Below are positions 8,162 to 16,119 of a stretch of 27,539 nucleotides of DNA, in pieces. Each line of letters begins with the position of its first letter. The stretch's first letter is position 1. The position numbers and the translations under genes were made by a program. The notes below the pieces were generated by a model, which ran no database searches, was not told the DNA's origin, and saw only the letters and a program-made list of their open reading frames with translations. The stretch is from an uncultured Flavobacteriaceae bacterium (GTDB lineage: Bacteria; Bacteroidota; Bacteroidia; Flavobacteriales; Flavobacteriaceae), in contig CAJXBR010000010.1 of the NCBI GenBank assembly GCA_913051755.1, positions 1 through 27,539 of the forward strand, read 5' to 3'.

Positions 8162-8191
8162 TTTGACTTCTTAAGATAAATTTTAATTTAG
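8162..8191 (+). promoter_or_regulatory. Possible promoter of the isoaspartyl peptidase gene
   Basis: TTTG at 8162-8165 is followed after 18 nt by TAATTTAG at 8184-8191, one mismatch from TAnnTTTG. Both order and spacing fit the Bacteroidota sigma-A consensus, and the ATG lies 19 nt further on at 8211. The divergent pyrR operon starts at 8042, so this 168-nt gap holds two opposed promoters. Confidence 0.4.
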
Positions 8192-8210
8192 TTCATCTAA
8201 AACCAAAATT

Positions 8211-9179
8211 ATGCAAAGACCTACGCTATTCCTTTTGCTCCTAGTTTTTACGATTGCTTGTCATAATCCGAATCCCAAACCCACTGCTTCGGTTATTGTG
8301 CATGGGGGTGCTGGCTATGTTACAACTGATGACATGACTGAACAACAAGAGAAAGAAATTCGAGCAACAATTGAAAAATCACTTCAAAAAAGCAATGAAC
8401 ACCTGGCTAATGGTGGCACAAGTGTTGAGGCAGTTCAAATTGCCATCAACATCTTGGAAGACTCTACTCATTTCAACGCTGGTAAGGGCTCTGTCTTCAA
8501 CTCTGCTGGAACCCATGAGTTGGATGCGTCTATCATGAATGGTGAAAATGTTCAAGCTGGAGCAGTCGCTGGACTGACGAATATCAAAAACCCAATTGAT
8601 GCCGCTATTGCTGTGATGGAACATTCTCCGCACGTGTTTTTGATTGGGAAGGGTGCTGAAGAGTTTGCAGTAACACATGGTATGGAAACAGTTCCACAGA
8701 GTTATTTCTACAATGAAGATCGATATAATGAACATATTGAGGACTTGCATGAAAACAATAAAAAATTTGGGACTGTTGGTGCCGTTGCAATCGATAAAAA
8801 TGGAAATATAGCAGCTGGCACTTCAACAGGTGGCATGAACAACAAACGCTTTGGACGTGTTGGGGATGTACCTGTAATCGGTGCAGGGACATATGCCGAA
8901 AATGGTGTTGGCGGCTTGTCTGCAACAGGTCATGGAGAGTATTTTATACGAAATGTAGCAACCTATGATATTGCTGCACAAGTAAAATATGGTTCTTCAA
9001 CTCTCGATGAAGCTGGCTATCATACTTTGATGGAAAAACTCAAAAACCAAGGCGGTGATGGTGGTGTTATTGGCCTTGACAAAGATGGAAAGGTGGTCAT
9101 ACACTTCAACACAGTCGCCATGCCACGTGGGTATATCAATGACAAGGGAGAGACTGTCGTGATTATTGATCAAGAATAG
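8211..9179 (+). CDS. Isoaspartyl peptidase/L-asparaginase (Ntn hydrolase), predicted lipoprotein
   Basis: A 322-aa plant-type asparaginase/isoaspartyl dipeptidase, made as a precursor that cleaves itself before a threonine to create the N-terminal nucleophile. The predicted cleavage site is 'KKFG|TVGAVA', with Thr188 as nucleophile; 'STGGMNNKRFGRVGD' and 'ENGVGGLSATGHGE' after it are substrate-pocket motifs. 'VHGGAGY' (30-36) and 'NAGKGSVFNSAGTHELDASIM' (89-109) are typical of the alpha chain. The first 17 residues are a hydrophobic signal ending in a lipobox-like 'FTIAC' with Cys17, so the enzyme is probably lipidated and sits in the periplasm or at a membrane surface. Choice between isoaspartyl dipeptide, asparagine or glycosylasparagine as substrate is not settled by sequence. 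It ends 2 nt from the convergent PLP-enzyme gene. Confidence 0.9.
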   Translation: MQRPTLFLLLLVFTIACHNPNPKPTASVIVHGGAGYVTTDDMTEQQEKEIRATIEKSLQKSNEHLANGGTSVEAVQIAINILEDSTHFNAGKGSVFNSAGTHELDASIMNGENVQAGAVAGLTNIKNPIDAAIAVMEHSPHVFLIGKGAEEFAVTHGMETVPQSYFYNEDRYNEHIEDLHENNKKFGTVGAVAIDKNGNIAAGTSTGGMNNKRFGRVGDVPVIGAGTYAENGVGGLSATGHGEYFIRNVATYDIAAQVKYGSSTLDEAGYHTLMEKLKNQGGDGGVIGLDKDGKVVIHFNTVAMPRGYINDKGETVVIIDQE

Positions 9180-9181
9180 TG

Positions 9182-10444
9182 CTATACACCTACTTCAGCA
9201 GTAAACTTTGAGGAAAGACGCTTGTACAAACCGTCGTTCAATCGATCTCTAATTGTTGAGAATGCATTGAGTGTTTCATCAACATCCTCCAGTGTGTGGG
9301 AAGCTGTCGGAATCAATCGCAATAAAATCAATCCTTTGGGAATCACTGGATACACAACGATTGAACAGAAAATACCAAAGTTTTCTCTAAGGTCTTTGAC
9401 TAAAACCATTGCTTCCGGAACACTACCTTTTAGGTAAACAGGAGTCACACAGCTTTGTGTTGATCCTAAATCAAAGCCTTTTTCTCTCAGACCAGTTTGC
9501 AACGCATGTACATTTTTCCAGAGGTTTGCTTTGAGTTCTGGCATCGAACGCAGCATCTCCAAACGCTTTAAGGCACCTTTAACAAGTACCATTTGAAGTG
9601 ATTTTGCAAACATCTGCGATCGCATATTGTATTTAAGATAATCAATGATGTCTTTATCTGCTGCAATGAATGCACCTGTACTTGCCATCGACTTGGCAAA
9701 GGTGGCAAAATATACATCGATATCATCTTGAACACCTTGCTCCTCGCCTGCCCCAGCACCTGTGTGCCCTAGTGTCCCAAAACCATGGGCATCATCAACG
9801 AGCAGTCGGAAGTTATATTTTTCTTTTAAAGCAACGATTTCTCGCAATCGACCTTGCTCACCTCGCATACCAAAGACACCCTCAGATATCACAAGTATAC
9901 CTCCACCTGTTTCCTGAACAACTCTGGTTGCACGAACCAAGTTTTTCTCAAGACTTTCAATGTCATTGTGCTTGAACGTAAAACGCTTTCCCAAATGAAG
10001 CCGAACACCATCGACGATACAAGCATGCGCATCGACATCATAGACGATAACGTCATTTTTTGAGACAAGTGAATCAATCGTTGAGAGGATTCCTTGATAC
10101 CCAAAGTTTAAAAGATATGCAGCTTCTTTGTTGACAAAAGCAGCCAATTCGTTTTGCAACTGTTCGTGTGCGCTTGTGTGACCAGACATCAAGCGAGCAC
10201 CCATAGGATACGCAGAGCCATATTCTTCAGCTGCCTCAGCATCGACTTTTCGTACGTCGGGATGATTCGCAAGACCTAGGTAATCGTTTACACTCCACGT
10301 AATCACCTCTTTACCCTGAAATAACATGCGATTGCCAATCGGACCTTCAAGTTTTGGGAAAGCAAAATAGCCCTCTGCAACCTCAGACCACTTACCCAGT
10401 GGACCTTTGTTTGTCCGCATCCGATCAAAAATATCGTTGTTCAT
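9182..10444 (-). CDS. AONS/serine-palmitoyltransferase-like PLP acyltransferase (probable cysteate acyltransferase)
   Basis: A 420-aa alpha-oxoamine synthase family enzyme. This group condenses an amino acid with an acyl thioester and releases CO2. PLP signatures are 'LVDDAHGFGTLG' (215-226), with Asp217 and His220, and the Schiff-base lysine Lys251 in 'TFAKSMASTGAF' (248-259). 'GSAYPMGARLMSGHTSAHEQL' (76-96) is the usual N-terminal region. It has an extended 'RTNKGPLGKWSEVAEGYFAF' N-terminus that I associate with the Bacteroidota-specific subgroup. It follows, after 33 nt, a cysteine-synthase-like gene, and no biotin genes are near, so KBL or BioF roles look less likely. I infer that it acylates cysteate toward capnine sulfonolipid; serine palmitoyltransferase is the main alternative. 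The family is certain; the substrate is not. Confidence 0.8.
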   Translation of the reverse strand: MNNDIFDRMRTNKGPLGKWSEVAEGYFAFPKLEGPIGNRMLFQGKEVITWSVNDYLGLANHPDVRKVDAEAAEEYGSAYPMGARLMSGHTSAHEQLQNELAAFVNKEAAYLLNFGYQGILSTIDSLVSKNDVIVYDVDAHACIVDGVRLHLGKRFTFKHNDIESLEKNLVRATRVVQETGGGILVISEGVFGMRGEQGRLREIVALKEKYNFRLLVDDAHGFGTLGHTGAGAGEEQGVQDDIDVYFATFAKSMASTGAFIAADKDIIDYLKYNMRSQMFAKSLQMVLVKGALKRLEMLRSMPELKANLWKNVHALQTGLREKGFDLGSTQSCVTPVYLKGSVPEAMVLVKDLRENFGIFCSIVVYPVIPKGLILLRLIPTASHTLEDVDETLNAFSTIRDRLNDGLYKRLSSKFTAEVGV

Positions 10445-10477
10445 TGTTTTGTTGTTAAGCTATTAAATTTAGTGTTC

Positions 10478-11524
10478 TTATTTGACATATTCAATTGCAG
10501 TTTCATCTTGCAAATGGTTTGCATCAAAAAACCCTTGTTCTTTCATCCATTGATCACTGTAAATTTTGCTCATATACCTCGATCCATGATCACAAAAAAT
10601 AATGACCACAACACTGTTTTTATCAAAAAACAACTGTTGTTGATTAAGTTGTCGCGTTGCTTGCAGCGCTGCGCCAGAAGTATATCCAACAAAAATTCCT
10701 TCTTTCTTGGTAATTTCCCTAGCAGCATGCGCACTCTCTTCATCTGTTACTTTTTCAAAGTGATCGATGTATTCAAAATGGGTGGTGGAAGGAATCAGGT
10801 TTTTACCTAAACCTTCTATTCTGTAAGGGTATATTTCATTTTCATCAAACTCAGATGTTTCATGAAACTTTTTCAATACTGATCCATAGGCATCAACTCC
10901 GATGATTTTGATGTTTGGGTTTTTTGATTTCAAATACCTTCCAATGCCAGAAATTGTACCTCCTGTTCCACTTGCTGCCACCAGATGGGTGATCAGACCT
11001 GCAGTTTGTTCCCATATTTCAGGACCAGTGGTTTGGAAATGTGCATCAGTATTCAATTCGTTAAAGTACTGATTGATGTACACAGACCCCTTGATTTCGT
11101 TGTGCAGTCGTTTTGCGACTTGATAATATGAGCGAGGGTCGTCGGCCTTCATATGACCCGGGCACACATATACAGTGGCACCCATGGCTCTAAGCATATC
11201 AATCTTATCTGGGGATGATTTGGAGGAAACAGCTAAAATACATTTATAACCTTTGATGATACTTGCCATCGCAATGCTAAAACCAGTATTTCCTGAAGTT
11301 GTTTCAATGATGGTATCGCCAGGCTTAAGGATGTTTTTTCGTTCTGCTTCTTCAATTATGTGTAGTGCAATTCGATCTTTGTTCGAGTGACCTGGGTTGA
11401 CAAATTCAGCTTTTGCATAGTAGCTTCCCAAAAAGCCATCAACAGTCTTATTGAGTTTTATAAGTGGCGTGTTGCCAACCAAGTCCAATACACTGTTGTG
11501 AGCCTCTATTACCTTTTTTGTCAT
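10478..11524 (-). CDS. Cysteine-synthase-family PLP enzyme (possible cysteate synthase)
   Basis: A 348-aa fold-type II PLP enzyme of the O-acetylserine sulfhydrylase/cystathionine beta-synthase family. The N-terminal '[13 protein letters not shown]' (14-26) is diagnostic. The PLP lysine is Lys49 in '[12 protein letters not shown]', where most cysteine synthases read SVKDR. The phosphate/substrate loop 'TTSGNTGFS' is at 75-83, the PLP-phosphate glycine loop '[11 protein letters not shown]' near 194, and 'GYTSGAAL' near 289. The C-terminus '[18 protein letters not shown]' is family-like. It is the first gene of a two-gene unit with the acyltransferase-like gene. That pairing suggests cysteate formation (activated serine plus sulfite) for sulfonolipids rather than, or besides, cysteine synthesis. 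Ordinary cysteine synthase remains possible. Confidence 0.8.
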   Translation of the reverse strand: MTKKVIEAHNSVLDLVGNTPLIKLNKTVDGFLGSYYAKAEFVNPGHSNKDRIALHIIEEAERKNILKPGDTIIETTSGNTGFSIAMASIIKGYKCILAVSSKSSPDKIDMLRAMGATVYVCPGHMKADDPRSYYQVAKRLHNEIKGSVYINQYFNELNTDAHFQTTGPEIWEQTAGLITHLVAASGTGGTISGIGRYLKSKNPNIKIIGVDAYGSVLKKFHETSEFDENEIYPYRIEGLGKNLIPSTTHFEYIDHFEKVTDEESAHAAREITKKEGIFVGYTSGAALQATRQLNQQQLFFDKNSVVVIIFCDHGSRYMSKIYSDQWMKEQGFFDANHLQDETAIEYVK

Positions 11525-11557
11525 AAGTAATGAATTATGGGCTTTTTAATTTGTTAG

Positions 11558-11565
11558 CAAATTTA
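11558..11565 (-). promoter_or_regulatory. Possible -7 promoter element for the cysteine-synthase-like operon
   Basis: The minus strand reads TAAATTTG, a full match to TAnnTTTG, 33 nt upstream of the ATG at 11524. No convincing TTG is found 17-23 nt further upstream, so confidence is modest. Confidence 0.35.
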
Positions 11566-11602
11566 CAGAATTATAATGGTTTTAAGAAAAATCAGAGGTG
11601 GC

Positions 11603-11618
11603 TTAAACTCTTGTTTAA
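11603..11618. repeat. Perfect inverted repeat in the prfB divergent region
   Basis: TTAAAC (11603-11608), a 4-nt spacer TCTT, and GTTTAA (11613-11618) form a 16-nt palindrome between two divergent operons. It lies upstream of the -7 boxes on both strands, a possible position for an operator. It is AT-rich and short, so chance is not excluded. Confidence 0.3.
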
Positions 11619-11671
11619 AGAGGGTAAAACAAAATGTGTGTTGTTTTCATCATTTTGGATTTTAGATTGTT

Positions 11672-11679
11672 TATATTTG
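11672..11679 (+). promoter_or_regulatory. Possible -7 promoter element for prfB
   Basis: TATATTTG matches TAnnTTTG fully and lies 12 nt before the prfB ATG at 11692, implying a very short leader. The nearest TTTG (11654-11657) is 14 nt away, shorter than the usual spacing. Confidence 0.4.
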
Positions 11680-11691
11680 AAAAAAAATTTG

Positions 11692-12796
11692 ATGCTAACA
11701 GCAGAGTTATTTTCAGAGCTTAAATATCGCCTGGATGCGTTAAGGAGGTCTCTTTGACTTGGATTCGCTAACAATAGAGGTTCAGAACAAAGAGGAAAAA
11801 ACGCTTGCTCCCGACTTTTGGGATGATACTACTGCAGCAGAGACTTATATACGTGCGCTTCAACCCAAAAAAAAATGGCTTGAGGATATTGCTAGCCTTT
11901 CATCAAAAATTGATGATTTATCTGTGTTACTTGAATTCTCCAAAAGTGGAGATGACGTGACAGATGAACTCAACACTTTATATGCTGAAACAAAGCGTTT
12001 TATCGAAGATTTGGAATTTAAAAACATGCTTTCCGAGGAAGGGGATTCATTTTCTGCAGTATTGCAAATCACCGCTGGTGCAGGTGGCACAGAGAGTTGC
12101 GACTGGGCATCAATGCTGATGCGAATGTATATGATGTGGGCAGAGAAACATGGTTTTAAAGTCAGAGAACTCAATTTGCAAGAAGGAGATATTGCTGGAA
12201 TTAAAACTGTTACTCTCGAGTGCAATGGTGATTATGCATTTGGTTGGCTCAAAGGAGAAAATGGTGTGCATAGGCTCGTTAGGATTTCTCCATTTGACAG
12301 CAATGCAAAAAGACATACAAGCTTTGCATCAGTATATGTTTACCCTTTGGTTGATGACTCGATCGAAATTGACATCAATCCTGCAGATATACAAATCACA
12401 ACTGCTCGTTCGAGTGGTGCTGGTGGGCAGCACGTCAATAAGGTAGAAACAAAGGTGCAACTCACCCACAAGCCCACAGGTATACAAATCAGTTGTTCTG
12501 AAACAAGATCACAACACGAAAACAGAGAGAGAGCCTTGCAAATGCTACGATCACAACTCTATGAAATTGAGCTTCAAAACAAAAGAAAAACAAGAGATGC
12601 AATTGAAGCAAGTAAAATGAAAATCGAATGGGGATCGCAAATACGAAACTATGTGATGCAACCCTACAAAATGATAAAAGATGTGAGAAGTTCCTACGAA
12701 ACTAGCGATGTAAGTTCAGTATTGGATGGAGGTCTAGACCCTTTTCTCAAATCTTATTTAATGATGAATCAACAACCTAAATCAAATGACTTATGA
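11692..12796 (+). CDS. prfB: Peptide chain release factor 2, with programmed +1 frameshift
   Basis: RF2 recognises UGA and UAA stop codons and triggers peptide release. The gene is split over two frames. A 21-codon first frame (ATG at 11692) ends at an in-frame TGA (11755-11757). Ribosomes must skip one base there and continue with GAC at 11756 in the frame that runs to 12796, giving about 367 residues. In that numbering the stop-reading tripeptide SPF is at 199-201 and the catalytic GGQ at 244-246, matching E. coli spacing (205-207 and 250-252). The next gene starts within the stop codon (ATGA). The 345-residue downstream frame alone, from a TTG at 11759, would miss the N-terminal helix and is not the real start. 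RF2 levels are expected to be self-regulated through the frameshift. Confidence 0.97.
11743..11758 (+). promoter_or_regulatory. RF2 programmed +1 frameshift site
   Basis: An internal Shine-Dalgarno AGGAGG (11743-11748), a 3-nt spacer TCT, the slippery CTT (11752-11754), then TGA C (11755-11758). This matches the classic prfB element AGGGGG-N3-CTT-TGA-C in both motif and spacing. Low RF2 slows decoding of TGA and favours the shift into the full-length frame. The AGGAGG stands out because most genes in this window have no strong Shine-Dalgarno. Confidence 0.97.
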
Positions 12797-13401
12797 AAAC
12801 AATTGTATTTGACCTCGGGGGCGTTTTAATTGATTGGAATCCTGAATATGTTTTCCTGAAAGAGTTTCGTGGAGATCGCGAAAAAATGAATTGGTTTTTC
12901 GAGGAGATATGTACCTCGGAATGGAATGAGAATCAAGATGCCGGATACCCCTTAAGCAAAGCAACAGAAGAGAGAGTTGCACTGTTTCCAGCACATGAAC
13001 GCCTGATCCGAATGTATTATGGTGAATGGGAGCAAATGCTTGGTTATGAACTCACTGGCACTGTGGAGATTTTGAAAAAGCTACATCAATCGCCCGATTA
13101 TTCGATATATGCACTGACGAACTGGAGTGGCGAAACTTTTCCCGTTGCGCTTCAAAAGTTTCCATTTCTATATTGGTTTGAGGGCATTGTCGTTTCAGGT
13201 GATGAAAAACTAAAAAAACCAGACCCAGCTATCTATAAATTATTATTGAAAAGGTATCAATTGAATGCAGCCGATTGCGTTTTCATCGATGATCGTGCTG
13301 ATAATGTCGAAGCTGCTATTTCTTTAGGATATGATGGGATACACTTTTCAAATCACAAACAATTACAAAAAGAACTATTAAATTTAAAAATAGATATATA
13401 A
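12793..13401 (+). CDS. HAD-family hydrolase (subfamily IA, YihX-like)
   Basis: A 202-aa haloacid-dehalogenase-fold phosphatase. Motif I is '[12 protein letters not shown]' (4-15) with the nucleophile Asp at 7; the usual second Asp is a Gly, as in YihX-type members. Motif II is 'ALTNWSG' near 112-118, motif III Lys is in '[12 protein letters not shown]' near 138-149, and motif IV is '[13 protein letters not shown]' near 160-172. The helical cap inserted after motif I fits class C1. It starts in the prfB stop codon (ATGA overlap) and ends one base before the receptor gene. The substrate cannot be predicted; small sugar phosphates are common for relatives. Confidence 0.85.
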   Translation: MKTIVFDLGGVLIDWNPEYVFLKEFRGDREKMNWFFEEICTSEWNENQDAGYPLSKATEERVALFPAHERLIRMYYGEWEQMLGYELTGTVEILKKLHQSPDYSIYALTNWSGETFPVALQKFPFLYWFEGIVVSGDEKLKKPDPAIYKLLLKRYQLNAADCVFIDDRADNVEAAISLGYDGIHFSNHKQLQKELLNLKIDI

Positions 13402-13402
13402 C

Positions 13403-15844
13403 ATGATACATCGTTTGATTATTTTTACTTATATCTTTTATTGCTTTTCATTCTTAAGCTATGGTCAATCTCGCCAAATCGTGATCAGCGGTACAGTTGT
13501 AGATGCTGAAAGCAAAACGTCTCTCCCCTACGCTACAGTTGCAGCTTTTGATGCAGAAGGAGTTTTAGTAAATGGGGGAATTACTGATGACAATGGCGTT
13601 TTTAAACTGAAATTAGCAACAAACAGCTACGCCCTAAAGTTCGAATACATTGGTTTTGACAATCTTACGACTGATTTAAAAACTTATAATAACAGCATCG
13701 ACATAGGGTCCATTGCGTTGGTTTCATCTGTCGAATCTCTTGAGGGAGTTGACCTAGTTGGTCAAAGTACAGAGGTTGAAATTCGTTTGGATAAGCGAGT
13801 TTACAATGTTGGCAAAAACAACCTAATTCGAGGGGGAACAGTTTCAGACGTTTTAGAAAATGTACCTTCTGTTTCTGTTGATATCGATGGAAACATAGAG
13901 CTTCGAGGAAACAACAATGTGCGCATACTGGTCGATGGAAAACCATCTGGTCTTGTTGGCCTTGGAGGTGTGGAAGCACTGACAAGACTTCCAGCAGAAT
14001 CAATCGAAAAAGTAGAGGTAATCACCTCGCCATCTGCTCGTTATCAAGCAGAAGGAACAACAGGAATTATAAACATCATCCTTACCAAAAGGTTTCTCAA
14101 GGGCCTGAATGGGGCTTTTAACCTCTCTGCAGGTAAAAATGAGACTTATAATGGTTCTGTAAATCTGAACTATCGCAAAGGGAAGTTTAACTTTTTTACC
14201 AATTCGGGGTACAGCGATCGCACCAGCAAAGGTCGTGCTGTGCAAGATAATATATACACTAATCCTATTGAGTCCGTTGAGCGTTACATTGAGGAACGCT
14301 TTTTTAATCGAAGAAGAAAAGGGTATAATCTTAATTTTGGAATGGATTTTCAAATGACTAAAAAGTCTTCTGTAACACTGAGTTATTTTACAAACGATCG
14401 TGATGGAGATGATCAAACAATCAACGAACAATCACAGTATAAAACTGATGAGGTGTTACTAACCAATCGTTTTGAAAATGAAAATGATCAAGAAGACAGC
14501 AACCAACTCAACATTGATTTTGAGCATAAATTCAACGAAAAAGGACATCGGCTAACAGCAACCTTTCAAACTGAAAAAAACGATGAAACAGAAATTTCTG
14601 ATATCGAATCATTTTTTGAAAATGGTGTGCGATCAGATGACAGTGAAATCAATACAACTTTAGAAAATCAAGAGAGAAGTTTGGTGCAAGTTGATTATGT
14701 TCGTCCCATAAATAAAGACACACAATTTGAGGCCGGATATAGAGGTACTGATAACAAAAGAGTTATCGATTTTAAGGTGAAAATTTTTGATGAAAACAAC
14801 ACAGAAACCATCGATACCAACCTCTCAAATACCCTTGACTTTGAGCAAGAGGTACATGCACTGTACACCCAATACGGTAAAAAGCTCAACGCCTTTTCAT
14901 TTCTCTTAGGGTTGAGATTCGAAAACACTGGCATATTAGTTGAGCAACTGGACTCTGATACACCCATCAACAATAAAACCTATAATGATTTTTTTCCAAC
15001 GCTCAATTTTGGTTGGGAAATCAATCCAACAGCAAGTGTTACGCTCGGGTACAATCGAAGAATATCTCGTCCAAATGCTTGGAATCTAAATCCTTTTCAG
15101 TCTAGATCGAGTAAAACCAGTTATTTTCAAGGAAATCCTGAACTCGATCCTAGTTATTCAAATGGGGTTGACATTGGCTACATTAAACAATTTAAAAAAG
15201 TTACGCTGAATAGCTCTGTCTATTATCGCAGAACAACAGATGCTGTCAGTCGAGTTGCTATAGTAACAGACGAAACTGTGTTTGTCAACAGAATCGAAAC
15301 ACCTGTCATTCGTCGACTTCCAATCAATTTGGGTACAAACGAACAGTTTGGCGTTGAGTTTAATACTTCTTTACGACTGATCAAAGGCATGCGAACCTAT
15401 GCAAGTGTCAACTTCTATAGGGTTATTGAAGAAGGTAGTTATTTGGGTATCTCATATGATTATGATAACACCAGTTGGTCTGGAAATTTAAGTAACTCCT
15501 ATCGTTTGCCATTTGCGATTCAGTCACAATTATCTGTGCGTTACAGAGGTCCAAACGAGTCAGCATTTGGGAAGAGTAAAGGGTTTTTATATACAGATTT
15601 GGCATTGAGTAAAGAAATCTTAAATGATAATGGAACGATCAACTTAAGGTTTAGCGATTTGTTTAACACAGCAAAATACGACTATCAAACTACAACTCCT
15701 GTGGCAGTAACTGAGGGGCTATATCAAAGGCGTGAGCCCACCTATACTATTACGTTTACATACCGATTTAGGCAAGATAAAAATAGACAGCGAAGAGGTA
15801 GAGGGTCGTATGGGCAAGAAAGTTTTGGGGACTTTGAGTTCTAG
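13403..15844 (+). CDS. TonB-dependent receptor-like outer membrane beta-barrel protein
   Basis: An 813-aa outer-membrane protein. Residues 1-22 are a signal peptide ending near 'SYGQS'. Residues about 26-110 form a carboxypeptidase-regulatory-like (beta-sandwich) domain, 'VISGTVVDAESKTSLPYATV' onward. A plug domain follows, about 125-230, with 'LENVPSVSVDIDGNIELRG' and 'IEKVEVITSPSARYQAEGTTG'. The rest is a beta-barrel rich in alternating aromatic strands, ending in an Arg/Gly-rich tail and a terminal Phe. The plug and barrel resemble the Bacteroidota 'outer membrane beta-barrel family' more than SusC, and no SusD partner is adjacent. The transported ligand is unknown. It follows the HAD gene by one base, so it is probably expressed with prfB. 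Confidence 0.88.
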   Translation: MIHRLIIFTYIFYCFSFLSYGQSRQIVISGTVVDAESKTSLPYATVAAFDAEGVLVNGGITDDNGVFKLKLATNSYALKFEYIGFDNLTTDLKTYNNSIDIGSIALVSSVESLEGVDLVGQSTEVEIRLDKRVYNVGKNNLIRGGTVSDVLENVPSVSVDIDGNIELRGNNNVRILVDGKPSGLVGLGGVEALTRLPAESIEKVEVITSPSARYQAEGTTGIINIILTKRFLKGLNGAFNLSAGKNETYNGSVNLNYRKGKFNFFTNSGYSDRTSKGRAVQDNIYTNPIESVERYIEERFFNRRRKGYNLNFGMDFQMTKKSSVTLSYFTNDRDGDDQTINEQSQYKTDEVLLTNRFENENDQEDSNQLNIDFEHKFNEKGHRLTATFQTEKNDETEISDIESFFENGVRSDDSEINTTLENQERSLVQVDYVRPINKDTQFEAGYRGTDNKRVIDFKVKIFDENNTETIDTNLSNTLDFEQEVHALYTQYGKKLNAFSFLLGLRFENTGILVEQLDSDTPINNKTYNDFFPTLNFGWEINPTASVTLGYNRRISRPNAWNLNPFQSRSSKTSYFQGNPELDPSYSNGVDIGYIKQFKKVTLNSSVYYRRTTDAVSRVAIVTDETVFVNRIETPVIRRLPINLGTNEQFGVEFNTSLRLIKGMRTYASVNFYRVIEEGSYLGISYDYDNTSWSGNLSNSYRLPFAIQSQLSVRYRGPNESAFGKSKGFLYTDLALSKEILNDNGTINLRFSDLFNTAKYDYQTTTPVAVTEGLYQRREPTYTITFTYRFRQDKNRQRRGRGSYGQESFGDFEF

Positions 15845-15845
15845 G

Positions 15846-16010
15846 CTACTCTGATAGCTTTGCCTTTTTTCTTTCTTTAAACCATTCGATAAGGTTTCCA
15901 CTCAACCAGTAGGGAATCACAAAACCAATGAGGAAAATCATCAGCCAAAATCCAATTGTGAGGATTGTTAGAAAAAGAATAAATCCAAGATACTGTTCAA
16001 AAGTAAACAT
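15846..16010 (-). CDS. Small membrane protein, 54 aa
   Basis: A 54-residue protein starting at the ATG at 16010 ('MFTFEQYLGF'). It has one or two closely packed hydrophobic segments (about 9-35), then an amphipathic, basic tail 'IEWFKERKKAKLSE'. A longer reading in the same frame, back to 16244, would run into fumC and is rejected. A good Bacteroidota promoter on the minus strand (16031-16061) sits directly upstream, which supports a real gene. It converges with the receptor gene with a 1-nt gap. I do not recognise the family; a small single-pass or hairpin inner-membrane protein is all that can be said. Confidence 0.6.
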   Translation of the reverse strand: MFTFEQYLGFILFLTILTIGFWLMIFLIGFVIPYWLSGNLIEWFKERKKAKLSE

Positions 16011-16030
16011 AGCATGCTGTTTGTTAGTTG

Positions 16031-16061
16031 CAAATTTATTTAGAAAGTTTGATGCACACAA
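16031..16061 (-). promoter_or_regulatory. Promoter of the 54-aa membrane protein
   Basis: On the minus strand, TTG (16061-16059), 20 nt, then TAAATTTG (16038-16031). Both boxes and the spacing fit the Bacteroidota -33/-7 consensus. Transcription would begin roughly 10-15 nt before the ATG at 16010. This is the best-spaced promoter in the window. Confidence 0.55.
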
Positions 16062-16094
16062 GAAAGGTTGATAAAAACAGCATTTGATTTTTGT

Positions 16095-16102
16095 TACCTT
16101 TG
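16095..16102 (+). promoter_or_regulatory. -7 promoter element for fumC
   Basis: TACCTTTG matches TAnnTTTG and is a frequent Bacteroidota variant. It lies 17 nt before the fumC ATG at 16120. A TTG at 16068-16070 is 24 nt upstream, slightly beyond the usual spacing. Confidence 0.5.
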
Positions 16103-16119
16103 TACAAAGTTTTATTTCC

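Noticed and set aside
11759..12796. prfB as a stand-alone 345-aa gene starting at TTG 11759
   Set aside because: The frameshift element immediately upstream explains the two frames; starting here would remove the N-terminal helix.
13665..14431. Overlapping minus-strand open frames within the receptor gene
   Set aside because: They are low-complexity shadow translations with no recognisable domain, antisense to a clearly coding frame.
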